Of a stretch of DNA of 64,000 nucleotides, positions 50,601-61,292 are shown in pieces. The first letter of the stretch is position 1. Each line of letters opens with the position of its first letter. The DNA lies in NCBI GenBank assembly GCA_963931925.1, contig OZ007570.1, forward strand, positions 28,275,974-28,339,973, read 5' to 3'. A program made the position numbers and the translations under genes. Origin of the DNA: Onchidella celtica. Its lineage: Eukaryota; Mollusca; Gastropoda; Systellommatophora; Onchidiidae. The notes under the pieces are model-generated. The model saw nothing but the letters and a program-made list of their open reading frames with translations. It had not been told where the DNA came from and ran no database searches.

Positions 50601-53600
50601 TACATGCTTGTATGTCTTGCGTGACCGGGGGAGGGGGGATACTCAGGTGAGAAGAGAAGAAACCGGCGCGGAAGTTCGGCCAGTTAAAGAAAAAAACAAC
50701 ACAGAAAAGTGAAGTGGTTGTTTTGGTGAGGGATCCATCGGAGCATGTTCCTGATGGGGACTAGAATGATAAATTTAGACACAGGACATTCCAGATGAAT
50801 GATGTCATTCTTACTGCAGCGTGCTTACAGTGATATTGAAGCCACCTGGCGAGTGTTAAGGATCTGTTATTACGTCCAATCATGACGTTAAACAAGCGTT
50901 CTTGGCTAGTGAACCATGGACCTCAAGAGTGGAGGGGATGGAGTTTTGAAGGTCCTGTCTTAACAGGCATCAGTCAGATCAATTGTGTGTATCCATGCGG
51001 TTTAGAACGGGAGAATTCTCTCCTAATCTTTCCCATCACACTGAAATGGAGAGTTCGAAGCGGGTGGGGTAGTGTTTTTCTATGAACATTCTTAAGTAGG
51101 AGAAAAAAAAATCATACCAATTTTCCAAAAAGTGGGAGATAGTTTTCTTATCATAGTTTTCTTCAAAATCTCCGATGTCCATGATTGAGCATGCGTTTCG
51201 GAATCGCCGGTGATATGAAGGATGGTCCCCCCCCCCCCCCCCCAAAAAAAAATTGCATCTGGAGAATTTAATGATGAAACATTTCATTGGCGGGAATGTT
51301 CATGACTCAGAGGGGTGTGTTATCGTGTATTTATGGTTAGAATTCAGTTCGCGACCCCAAACATGCGCTGATTGTGACAGAATGTGTTCTCATATGAACA
51401 AATATTTGAAAAAATAATGGCAACGAATCCACTCGACGCTTCTTATTGGCTGTATAAAAGAACAGTATACAAAGGAGCATTAAAATTTTAAAAGGTGGTT
51501 TGAAGCTATTTGAATGATCACAGCTGTTATCATGATTGTTGTGAATATTTTGCATCTCGGAATGCAAGTTGTTTATCAGAGTTTGCCCGGTCTCCGAGAA
51601 ATACCTTATCATAATTATTATGCATGGTTTTTCCGAGGTATGCAAGATCTCTGACAAATCGTGGGAACTTTATGCATGACCGACTTGCATTATGAGTGGC
51701 GAGATAGCATCTGAATTTGAGGGTCTCCCCTATAGATGTACTATAAGTATTGTACTACGTCTGTGGTCGCCCTTTGCCTTTGTTGCAGTGTTACTCATCG
51801 TTGTCTCTCCCTAGAAATGGTATGGAGAAGGAGATAGTATAGTAATATAATGTCTGTTCAGTTTACCCTACTGCCTTACATTCTTAGTTACCCCTACCTT
51901 GAAGTTGAAGCCTACGAATCCCCGTCACTCAGTGCTTGTAACCCCCCCCCCCCCCTGTTCTTTCACTTCCCACAATTGCATTTATTTCTTAATAGCATAA
52001 TTAGGAGGAACGCTTTTCATTCCTGACATTACAAACCCGAAATATACTCTACCAGTAGATAATAGGCCTCTAAATTCAAGTAGGCGGTGGTGGGGGGGGG
52101 GGGGGAGTGGGTGATCTATTTGTGAACTCAGGAGCGACTTCTTTTGTCCTTTTTTGTCTACATGTATGAAAATGGGCCTTGTACATTTTAAACTTTATCA
52201 GTTGTGCTTTTTATTCCATCAATAGAAAATGGGGCATTCTTCAGATATTCCTGTTTGAATTCAGCTCTGTTGATTCAGCTGCGGGAAAGTACAACGAGCA
52301 CACATGTATTGACTAAGATTTTCTGAGAGTGTTAATAGCAAGATCCCGAGATAAGGATGGCTTAGTTATAATTCTGTCTCAAGAGTAGTTGTAGGAAAGG
52401 CACAGGCCATAAATTCGTGATCCTGTCTTTGATATGGAAACTTTAGACCTAGAATCTTGTTGGGTGTCTTAAAGATATTGTGTCCAGATATACAACAGGT
52501 GAAAGGAAAATTGGCCGCGTGTCAGCATTTTTCTGTTGTCGTGAAGATAGCAGTGACTTAATACCATAATAAACAGGACTCTTTATGCAGGCACCTTATT
52601 TTTACACCAGTTGTTGCCGCTCCATGTTATCCACCTCTTTTATGACAGGTGCCCAGTAGGAGAAGAGAAAGGGCCTAATTGGTTTTAAAGCTATTCGAAT
52701 TGGTGGCCTCTTGGTTGTGTTACTGGTATTTGGGCTGTGGAAGGTTTATGTCTTCTGCATCTGAAATTGTTTGCTACAGCCTTCTCTAACAGTTGTATTT
52801 CCATTCTTGTTCAACAGTGGTATAGCATCCCTCATCCTTCTCTCACCATACCACTGCATCCCATTCAACAAAATAATTTTTTTTTTTTTTAAGAAGTATT
52901 ATCTGGGATGCAATTTCATGGTCAAATTATATATTTCTTATGCTCAGGAAATGCAACTTGCACATTAATTTCTTGGTTTGATGATTTTATCATTGTACAT
53001 TAAACTGAGGGGAAATACATTTGAGAGAACATGTATACCCCCCTCCCCAATCTAAAGCCTGCTGCCTCACATCGTTTTAGGGAGACGTGTCAGAGGTGAC
53101 CTGAAAATATCCCCTGAAATCAGCTGTAAATAGAAGGGCTGTGATATCGATATGTATATTATTTGGCTTGTCGATAATTTTAGAATCCTGCCCATTGAAG
53201 GCCAATAAAGCTAAATTTTGTGGCAGGCCTTAATCTCTTAATTTCACACTAAAGCATGGAGGCTTAAGTACTTTTTATCCACAAAGCAGCTTTATGCAAC
53301 TTTAACTGTTGCTACAGAATATGCAGTTTGTTGTTTTTGTTCCTTGATGTTCATGAGAAGTAGTTTAATTATAGCGGTTTAAAACAAGGATTTTCATTAT
53401 GGATATTTCCTTTTTTTTCAGGGACGGCATTCTTCAAATCCAGCTTATTCACACCCAAGAAGGAATAAAAGGTGAATATTCAATAAATAAAGATGTATTT
53501 ACACTTAAGTTAGATAGTATGAAGTGGTGGAGTTTAAACATTTAAAAGAAATGTAAAATTGGGGGGGGGGGGGGGGGGGGGGAGATACTTGCCATGCCAC

Positions 53601-56600
53601 CAATCTGTGCTCCACAAAAAAAAAAGATGCTGATCAGGCAAACCTGAAGACTATGTGAGCTAGATAGATATTGAGTGTACCGCGACCGGTAGTTTTATAT
53701 TTCATGTCCCAAAGTTCTTAACTTTACAACAATTAGAGAATTCCAGAAAGTGTATAAATATTGATAGGTTTGGGGGATGCAGGCCCTGAACAGTATGAGC
53801 ATTTAAAGGATACACTGCTGCGTTTAAAAATTTTTTTTATTAGAGGCAGTTGTAAATTTCTTTAGGTGTTCCTTGTTTGGTTTGCTGACATTTAAAAGCA
53901 TTAAAAAATCTTGTTACAAGAATAGCAAATTAGAATAGGTCAAACAAAGATTCAAAATATTTGCAGTTCTTGTTCAGCTTTTTGTAGTTTTGAAATCTGT
54001 AAGGAAGTGTATATTGATAAATAATAAGTTTCACGTTTTTCATTTTTAAGCCCATCTGATCTTGAAGCTGATCTTGAAGACAACCAGGATTATGATAGTA
54101 CAGTCAGTCATTCAGAGACCAACCTGACACTCATTGGCCGTTCAGAGTCCTCAGAAATCTCTCAGAACTTGCCAGGACGGCAACTAACAGGTAGCGCAGG
54201 CAGTGGAGGTGGAGGAACCAGCAGTACTTCTGGGAGTAGATTTGGTGGGAGCGGTGGGTACAACACCAGGTATTCCCCTGAATCCAGTCGGGCGTTGAAG
54301 TATAATGCTAGTAATATTTCCAGTGATGCAGACTCATCGAGAACAAATACCCCTTCCACATCCTCCTCTTCTTCTGTGCTGTCACGCTATCGAGAGGCGG
54401 AATCTCCGCGCTCTATGGCCAGCACGAACAACAATGGTGATAGCAAGGAACCAGACTCGCCCAGGAGACTGAGTGCCCCCAACAGCACTACAAACACCGC
54501 TGCTACAGATTCTAATCCAAGCTCACAACCAATTCAGCCCCGACCAGTGGGCTTTTCCGTGTTCAGAGACAGAGACAGTAACAACAGTGCAACTGGCTTC
54601 AGGGGTGAGAAGCCGGCTTACTCAAGTTATGTTTCCAGCGCCTCTAGGTTCAAGGATCGTGATGGAAGTGGGAGCAGTAATTTGGGTGGTGTTGGAGCTT
54701 TCCACTCAAGGATAAGCAATTATCAGTCTCCACGGTCTTTTAATTCAGCATCGTCAGGCACACCCGCAGTCAACCCACAACAGACGGAAACTATTACACA
54801 GCTAGAGAAAGTAAGTGATTGCAGTAGCTTAGACGTGTCACCCTCAACCGACAACATCAAGTGTTGTGGAAAAATTGTTGTTCTGTTTTGAAAAACTTAA
54901 GAAATGCATACATGGACAGCTTATGACATGAAGCTGAAAACGAAGGGATAAACTAAAGGATTTTACCTCTTTGTTCTACCTAATTCCTTTTGAGATATTT
55001 TGTTGTATATAATGAAATCAGTTATGTCATCATTACAATGTTAGTGCAAATTAAACAGGGTGAGTTAATTCAGTTCTTATAAATCTTATAATCTTTAAAC
55101 TATATTTTCATGTTTGTGGAAAAAGCTCGGTTGTCCGGATCACTAATGATAAACTACTAAGCAACATTTTCATAAAGAACTGTGGACATGAGAATAAATC
55201 ACATCCTGTATTGTTCAGTTCAGGGGTTTTTCTTTGTTAATGTCATGCCTGATTGCTCACTTAAAAAGGTCAGTGTTAAGCCTATGGGTCAGAGAGTGGA
55301 AAAACCAGTGATCCACACATTGAAGAGGAGGGAAAATGATTAAAGCATACATATATGTATGTGCGCCTGAAGAAAGGTCCCAGTTGTCGGTACAGCTATT
55401 TTTGAGCTAGGGGGTGAAAAGGTAGAAAAAGTCGTGCCTAGTCGAAAATGTACTTCTAGCAGAAAACACAAGTTTAAGCATTTCTAAATAGCATATGAAA
55501 AGGATTTTTGAATATTTTATGTTTAAATATTATTTTATTAATTATTTGTACAACATGTGACTCTTCAAGAAGTAATATTGAAGTGATTGTTGCTAAGGGA
55601 CCGTGGACTAATTACAAAGCCGTTATAGAGATAATACTGAGTAGTGTTCACTGCTCATCTATAGTTTACCGTGTAACATGCCACGGTCCCCTAAAAACAG
55701 CCAAGTCGGAAGTTTTTTGGATCTTGTTAGGAGAGCGCAGTATTTTACATAGAAAGCTAGAGCTGAGCAGTGAACACAACTCAGTAGTTTCCCTATTTGC
55801 CTTTATAATAAAACTACGCTCCCCCAACAATATCCAAAAAGTCTGTCATGGGAGTGAGCTGTTAAACTTTTAAAGCTGTTTTTCTCAAAAGTTTGTTTTT
55901 GCCCCCTGTCTTACAAAATATGTCATATCTTCAAAACTACTTAAGATATTGTTAAAAATTTTAAAAGCAGCGTGTTCAGCATTGAATTTTCTAGAAGAAT
56001 ATGCCCTTATCTCAAATCCAAAATTTGCGACAACTGGGACCTTTCTCCAGGCACACACACATATTTGGAAAGAATGGACTTTTCACATGTTGCAGGCTCC
56101 AGTGCAAGAAGTGATTATGTCCATGTTCACAAATAAGGAAATAATCACCTCTTTGCTCTGAACTGATAATGCTTTAATTATACAAAAGTTGCATGTCATT
56201 TCTTGTACGTTTCAAAATCATGGAAGATCTTAAAGCTTGTTATCATGCTTTATATATTTTAATTACACATGTACCATCGTAAAAGGGAAAGGGAAGGAGG
56301 TGGGGCATACTAGTCATATTCCATTCTCGAGTGTATTGGTGAAAACAGGACTTTCATTCTTTGATTTTGTTTACCAAACTGGGCTAAGTGTGATTCTTAT
56401 GAAGAGCACCGTTTTGTCATTCTTTTTTCTTTTTTTAAACCGTTCTAATTTGAAATTTTATTTATATCCACCACTCCATTGATTTTTATTCGGTGTAGAT
56501 ATTCCCAAGAAGAAGAATGTGCAAGGGCATTAAAGAGTCTCCAGGTTGGCATATAGCACAGTGCTGACACTGTGTCACACCAAAAAAATTCAGGCAGAAG

Positions 56601-59600
56601 ACAATTTAAAAGCTGCACCTTTTGGGGCTGTCATTGTGACCCTCCACAGATTACATGGTTGACATTCTGTAGATATAAAAATGAATATAAGGGGTCCAAT
56701 TTAGCCTGGTAGGCTGAAAGGTATAAAGAGAAGGACAGAAAGAAAATAAGAGTTTTAAAAACTGGGCGGGACAGAGAAAAAATGTGCAACAGAAATTTTC
56801 TTGATGTTTCTTGTCTGAACATTGTGTATATCAAGAGTTTTTAGTATAGGAGGCTGTAGCCCAGACTTGAATGTTGATGTTTGGATCCATATAAAAACAA
56901 TGAAATTGTTTTGACCTGTTTTCTCACATCTCGAGGGCTGCATGGTTACAGTAAGCTATCATAACTTGGTTTTTCAAGTATTTCAGGAGAAGCCAAACTG
57001 CACAACAAACTTCTTTTCAGACTCAATGGTTATGATATTTTAAGAAAGTTATTTAACTCTTACTTTTCATAATTTTAACCCCTGCAGGCTGTCAAATTCT
57101 CCAAGCATACCAAAAATCTTAATGTTTTTTAAAAAGTCGAATTATAATAGTGCTGCCTTCGATATGATAAAGCAATTCTTTAACTTTGAAAGCTTTTGAT
57201 CAATTTATTTGATTTAGTGCAAGAATAAAATTTAAGTCGGGGATGAGATTTGTTTAAGAGAAAACAGACAGTTACATTAGTTATAAATTTCTTGCCTTTA
57301 GTTACCATGGAGCTAAATAAATAGATGATAAGGAAAAATTTCTTTGGAGGGGACCATTTGTGATCATTAAAAGGATTTCTGTGCAGAAAGTTCCTGATCA
57401 GTGACATACTGCTGTAGACATAAATCTTTTCACCTGGCATAGTTCACACGTTTCACCTTCTCTCTGAACACTCTTATTTCATAGTAAGTATTCCCTGTAG
57501 AGGAATGACTTTGGAGTAAGTTTGAAAATTCACAAAGAAATCTACTGGTAAACCTACAATAGGACAAGCAGTAGTATAATAAATGTGTAGGTTATTAAGA
57601 ACAGTACTAGTAGGCAGAAATATACTAATGTTTTCTCCATGCATTCATTGTACTGTGTGTAATTTGAAACCTTGCAAAACTTAGCAAACTTGGGCTTTGA
57701 TCACTGCAGCGTAGAAGGTTGGGCATGGAATCACTCAACTGTTAGGTGCATCTTATCGATCGCTTGTCAAGTTAAGTTAGTCATTCAGTCGTGATGCAAG
57801 TAATGTGAAAAGGTTTGAAGTTCTTGATATAAAGGAAACATGAGTGCATGTATAAAATTTATATACATGAAAACTAGTTTTCTGTTTCTTTCCTCCAGCA
57901 ACTAGAGAAGGAAAAACAGGAGAATAAGAGCTTGCAACAACAACTTGAGGAGAAAGACAAGAAAATTGCAGAGCTGGAGAAACAAATAGAACTACTCAAT
58001 AATGTAAGTATATTGATTTATTTTAACGCAAATTTTAAACTAAAAGTAGTCTAATATTGGGGTCCCTGTTGTGTCTCAAGGAGGATGGAGATACATGTAT
58101 TTTGATTTAAACAATTTGCACCTGCAGTTTTCTCTTTTTAAAAAGCAAAGTTAGACACTTGCTCATCATAAATCAGTAAAAAAAACACCAAAAAACTGTC
58201 CCTCAGTTAATTTGATTTGCTGGTATTTTGAAATTCAGTCTTTTGCCTTCTTATGTACTTGATTCACTAGATTTCATAACGAACTCTAATTCTATTCTAA
58301 CTGGCAGAATTTACGTAGCATTTTTGTTCGAGTGGAAAAGATCAGAATATAACTTCATGATTTTGTCATATTCATTATGTCCTTTCTATTATCTATAACT
58401 GCCTTCTCTCAGAAGAGCTAGTGCCATGTAAGATTCAGTGTCTGGGTGTTGTAATTGTTTTCATTTCATTGTGTGTTGTGGTTACTAGTTGGCCCCTTGA
58501 CTGGAAGCAATAAACAGATGTGATATTTTAAAGTTGATATTCGACCACCAATATGTAAAGAGAGACGTAGAATGAAATTTACGATCATGCCTTTTGATTC
58601 TACTCAGTGAAAATATTTCTCTTTTTTTTCTTCCAGCTCAAAAAAAAAAGTTGTTAAAATCAAAACCGAATTTTGTCCAAAATGGATGTGACCGTGTGTT
58701 TAATTGTCAAATATTGAGGCAATACACAAAGTTTTATCATAAATTATTTGTTCACAAAGTCACTAGGTTTTAGATGCTTACACCTTCACACCCTAGCTCC
58801 ATAATAGGCCTAATATGATTTGTGTGATAGTTTGGCCAAGTGTTTAAGTTCCTCTGTGTTTCATTGTGCCTTTTCTTAGTGATCTTGTGACTCTTTTATT
58901 CATCGTTTGAGTCAGTCATTAATTGTTAATGTGTCTCATGGCATGTCGGTCGTCTTTCACAAATTTCAGTTGAAATTTTGCATGTAATGTCAATTTGATG
59001 AGTTTGTGAATTCCTCTGTCAACAGTCTTTAATGAGATTTGTTGTGTCAGCTGTTTGCATGATATGAGGTTTAGCATTCCATACAGTGTTGATAAATTGA
59101 CCCCTGTACAGTAATGATGCTTTTCTAGCATAATTTAGATATTTGCATTTGGATCCATATCAGTGTTTGAAAAAAAGCAGTCACAAATTGGTTTGCACAA
59201 TCTTAGTTGTTTTGCTGTCATTCAAAGCATTTTTTGTTTTGAAATTCTGACAGTGAATTTCTGCATATTGGTGTCATATACAGTTTATTCTTGCGTTATG
59301 CTTCATCGGTGATGTGATGTTGTGATTCAGATCTGGACCATTCTGTGTCTTAATCCCCTCTCCCCGCTCTCCCCACCCCCAGCCACTTCCTCACCATCCA
59401 CCCTGCCTTTCTGTCTACCATCTTCATCACATCATCCATGTGTAAATGCATTGTACACATACTTTGTTTTGTAGGTGGAAGTCAAATAAAAAAAAGACCA
59501 GCAGGTTTTGAATAGACAACATCTGATCTTTCTTTTCTTTTTATGATTATTTTTTCTTTTGTTTTTCCTTCATTCCCCCATTACTAGTGTTCACCTTGTT

Positions 59601-61292
59601 ATCCTAGGGCCCAGGTTGTGTGAAAGTTTTTGTTTTGCCTCCGGAGTTTTGTTGAAATGCATTTGAAAGAAAGTATAGATTTAGAGAGGGAAGATAGTCA
59701 GAACAAAGAAACGCTTTAATTGTAAAGCTCTCTCCATTTCAGTTTAAGCAGATGCAGTTATATATAAATAGCCTCCATATGGCCATCCCCAGCAATTAGT
59801 TTTCTTATTTACATTATTAGACATTGCTGTTGTGTAGTGTCTACTGTTTCTGTTGCTAGGTTACCTGCTGTTGTCAGTGGAATGTGCTTTATATTGATCA
59901 CCTTGTGGCCACCTTGCAGCTCTAAATACATGTAGAAAATTGTAAAAAGTTTTGATTCAGCATAGTTTATCTTGCCAAAAATGCTAAATGAAAGGACAAA
60001 GGTATTTTTGGAACTGTATTCCAACCTATTTACTATGACTGATATATCTAAACAGGAAAGGCCTGCGCATGTAGGGTTTTCATCTTTCAACATTTTCATG
60101 CTTTCATTTAGCTGTATAAATTGTATTTAATCTGTATAGGGGGACAGACACCATTTGCCATATCACGAAGTTTACTATTGTAAGGTGATGACACAGAATT
60201 GTTCATGTACCACAGCTGCCCAGGCTGAGAAAATCAAACAAAATGATAATTGGGATTCAAATTATCAATTTTTTTATTTTTGCCTGATTAGGCCATTAAT
60301 ATGCGCTATCATTATCTATTAGAGAAATGGTAAACATTTGTCCCAGCCATCGGTTTGTTCAATTTCCTCAACTCCAGTGGCTGTGGTCTACCACTGGCTC
60401 TGTATGGTCATCTCACATTTATGAAATTTAATGAGCTCAATTTCGTGTGTAATTTAAACATGATAATGTAATTGAACAGTGTCATTTTGAATGCAGTGAT
60501 TCATGTGATCAATTTTTGTGGTATTTTAGTTATAATTATTATTATATCTGCACTTATGTTGTCTTTGTGGTTGCGGTACAAGAGAAAGGGGTTGAGGGGG
60601 TGCCTTGTGCAGTTAGTCATAAGTTTGGACAGAGTAGTTTTGTTTTGCCTTATATTTTCATTTGGCGTTCATTATTTGGCATTTTCAACTTCATTGATTC
60701 ACATGGATTTTCAGAATTGATGGGCATAATTTTTTGGGATATGTCATAGCCTTGTCTTGCTGATACTTATCCACGAATCTTTCAGATGTGTCAGATAACT
60801 TTTAAATTTAGTGCTTTAGAATGAAATTATTTGTTTTGGATTTCTCATGAAAGATGTTTTGTGTCTAATATTTTGTAAAATCATGTTTGTGAATACTGTG
60901 ACATAATTATCCTTTTGGTTATTAATGAAGCTCGGTAATTTATAGAAAGTGGAAGGTGTATAAGGTGGCTATAATGTACCCTCTAGGCAGTGCTCTAGGC
61001 TGATTAAACTTCATAATATTTGTTCATTTAATAGTATTTATCACGTGCCCCCATAACACAGCTGTTGCAGTATACCAGCATTATATTGATTTGTAACTTT
61101 ATTTGGAAACAGACCAGCTTGAACTGACTGACGTGTGCAGTGTAAACATGACTTATATTATGTGTGTACCCTGAACTATATTCTGTATTTCTTCCTCAGG
61201 AATGTGACGGCTTGGATGAAGACAACCTGAAGCTGCAGGAAGAGAACAAAGCCCTGATACGAGCCATGTCCAAACTCACATCCAATGTCTGA
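38230..61292 (+). CDS. PAWR: Prostate apoptosis response 4 (Par-4) orthologue, complete coding region
   Basis: Six coding exons (38230-38613, 39754-39876, 53422-53471, 54051-54810, 57899-58003, 61200-61292) join in one frame to 504 codons plus TGA. Residues about 102-125 contain KLPKDKRKLREKRRSTGVV, the nuclear-localisation and SAC core of vertebrate PAWR, including the RRST site phosphorylated by PKA in mammals. Exon 5 supplies about 250 Ser/Thr/Asn/Gly-rich residues, which makes the protein longer than human PAWR (340). Residues about 440-500 form a coiled coil with d-position leucines at 451, 465, 472, 479, 486, 493 and 500, ending LKLQEENKALIRAMSKLT like the human C-terminus. In mammals the protein regulates apoptosis and binds WT1 and atypical PKC through the zipper. 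The start ATG has a strong GACCATGGCG context. Confidence 0.9.
38614..39753 (+). other. PAWR intron
   Basis: AT-rich, with a run of 13 G at 39008-39020; nothing else recognised. Confidence 0.6.
39754..39876 (+). CDS. PAWR: PAWR exon, acidic segment
   Basis: 123 bases, phase 0 to 0, acceptor TTGCTATACAG, donor GTAGGA. It encodes STGDSLDDEDDDEDVPHDAT, then KRNTMYNEG. The position and acidic run parallel the CLDEYEDDEA segment after the SAC core in human PAWR. Confidence 0.85.
40503..40550 (+). repeat. Short block shared with the SINE at 12743-12927
   Basis: AAAATTGAAATTAATAGATT, then AAAATTTATCCATATCAT and a poly-C run of 11, nearly identical to 12806-12853. Confidence 0.7.
40620..40910 (+). 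mobile_element. SINE or LINE 3' end with CR1/L2-like tail
   Basis: The 3' part GACATGTTGTTTCTGTAAAG, TGCATAGAGCATTTT and TGCGCTATATAAATGC followed by (ATT)n matches the tail of the LINE at 34751-34836 (minus strand). Upstream are tandem GTTGTGAGTTGTGAACTGC units (40620-40698) and a GA-rich stretch. No protein is encoded. Confidence 0.65.
43757..43903. mobile_element. Near-perfect 147-bp palindrome (foldback element)
   Basis: Arms 43757-43826 and 43834-43903 are 70 bases each, with about four mismatches, around a 7-base loop TGTATTC. The ends read GTGGCCGTATGCATAATCAA and its complement. No coding capacity; probably a foldback/MITE. Confidence 0.85.
45375..45560. repeat. Diverged tandem duplication, roughly 110-bp unit
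   Basis: The unit with AAAAGGGGCGGCAAGATTGG...ACGATAATTCTTGGC, then TTAAAACACTTCTCAT, is repeated downstream as AAAAGGGTCAACAAGATTGA...ACGATGATTCTCAAC, then ATAAAACACTTTTCAT. Confidence 0.6.
49448..49467. repeat. Poly-C run (20)
   Basis: Uninterrupted run of 20 C, directly followed by AG. Confidence 0.9.
49470..49484 (+). CDS. Possible 15-base PAWR microexon after a poly-C tract
   Basis: A run of 20 C followed by AG (49448-49469) is an ideal polypyrimidine acceptor. It is followed by GATCTCGACTCCCAG and a donor GTGAAA. The 15 bases are phase 0 to 0 and would add DLDSQ between the exons ending at 39876 and starting at 53422. The pattern may be chance, since poly-C runs are common here. Confidence 0.2.
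51227..51243. repeat. Poly-C run (17) followed by poly-A
   Basis: 17 C followed by 9 A. Confidence 0.9.
53422..53471 (+). CDS. PAWR: PAWR exon, short basic segment
   Basis: 50 bases, phase 0 in and 2 out, acceptor TTTTTTTTCAG, donor GTGAAT. It encodes GRHSSNPAYSHPRRNK. It is supported by phase compatibility with both neighbours and a strong acceptor. Confidence 0.75.
53561..53582. repeat. Poly-G run (22)
   Basis: Longest homopolymer of G or C in the window, about 90 bases after a PAWR exon. Confidence 0.9.
54051..54810 (+). CDS. PAWR: PAWR large exon, disordered linker
   Basis: 760 bases, phase 2 in and 0 out, acceptor TTTTTAAG, donor GTAAGT. It encodes an acidic start (SDLEADLEDNQDYDSTVSHS), then Ser/Asn/Gly-rich sequence with runs such as SSTSGSRFGGSGGYNTRYS, and ends TETITQLEK at the start of the coiled coil. 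Human PAWR has a much shorter linker here. Reading through the donor would add about 26 residues before a stop at 54889-54891. Confidence 0.88.
55366..56051. mobile_element. Terminal-inverted-repeat element (686 bp) with nested foldbacks
   Basis: The first 24 bases (CCTGAAGAAAGGTCCCAGTT...) and the last 24 match as inverted repeats at 23 positions. Inside, 55597-55690 is a small foldback with GGGACCGTGG/CCACGGTCCC ends. A segment at about 55770-55840 is an inverted, diverged version of the same interior (TGAGCAGTGAACACAACTCA versus GTAGTGTTCACTGCTCA). No transposase is visible. A target duplication is not clear because the right flank is CA-rich. Confidence 0.7.
56930..57150 (+). mobile_element. 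Diverged fragment of the hAT family at 28568-28936
   Basis: Shares GAGGGCTG.ATG, TTATTTAAC followed by TTTTCA.AATTT, GCAGGCTGTCAA and AAGCATACCAAA in the same order. Both termini are missing. Confidence 0.6.
57899..58003 (+). CDS. PAWR: PAWR exon, coiled coil part 1
   Basis: 105 bases, phase 0 to 0, acceptor TTTCCTCCAG, donor GTAAGT. It encodes QLEKEKQENKSLQQQLEEKD then KKIAELEKQIELLNN, aligning with the human zipper segment around ERQENLRLVRLMQDKEEMI. Confidence 0.92.
58004..61199 (+). other. PAWR intron
   Basis: AT-rich; no repeat family or additional exon recognised. Confidence 0.6.
61200..61292 (+). CDS. PAWR: PAWR last coding exon, leucine zipper C-terminus
   Basis: Acceptor TTCTTCCTCAG, then 30 codons and TGA. 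It encodes ECDGLDEDNLKLQEENKALI followed by RAMSKLTSNV. The ending corresponds to ENKTLLKVVGQLTR of human PAWR with a four-residue tail. Confidence 0.93.
   Translation, partial: ECDGLDEDNLKLQEENKALIRAMSKLTSNV

Larger units (their letters stand above)
39877..53421 (+). other. Large PAWR intron (13.5 kb)
   Basis: Holds a LINE-tail-like element (40620-40910), a long palindrome (43757-43903), a diverged tandem duplication (about 45375-45560) and many G or C homopolymers. Apart from the possible microexon at 49470, no coding sequence was recognised on either strand. Confidence 0.6.
54811..57898 (+). other. PAWR intron with transposon fragments
   Basis: Contains the compound inverted-repeat element at 55366-56051 and a hAT fragment at 56930-57150; otherwise nothing recognised. 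Confidence 0.6.

Noticed and set aside
54169..54359. Minus-strand open frame opposite PAWR exon 5
   Set aside because: It is the antisense shadow of the Ser/Gly-rich coding exon.
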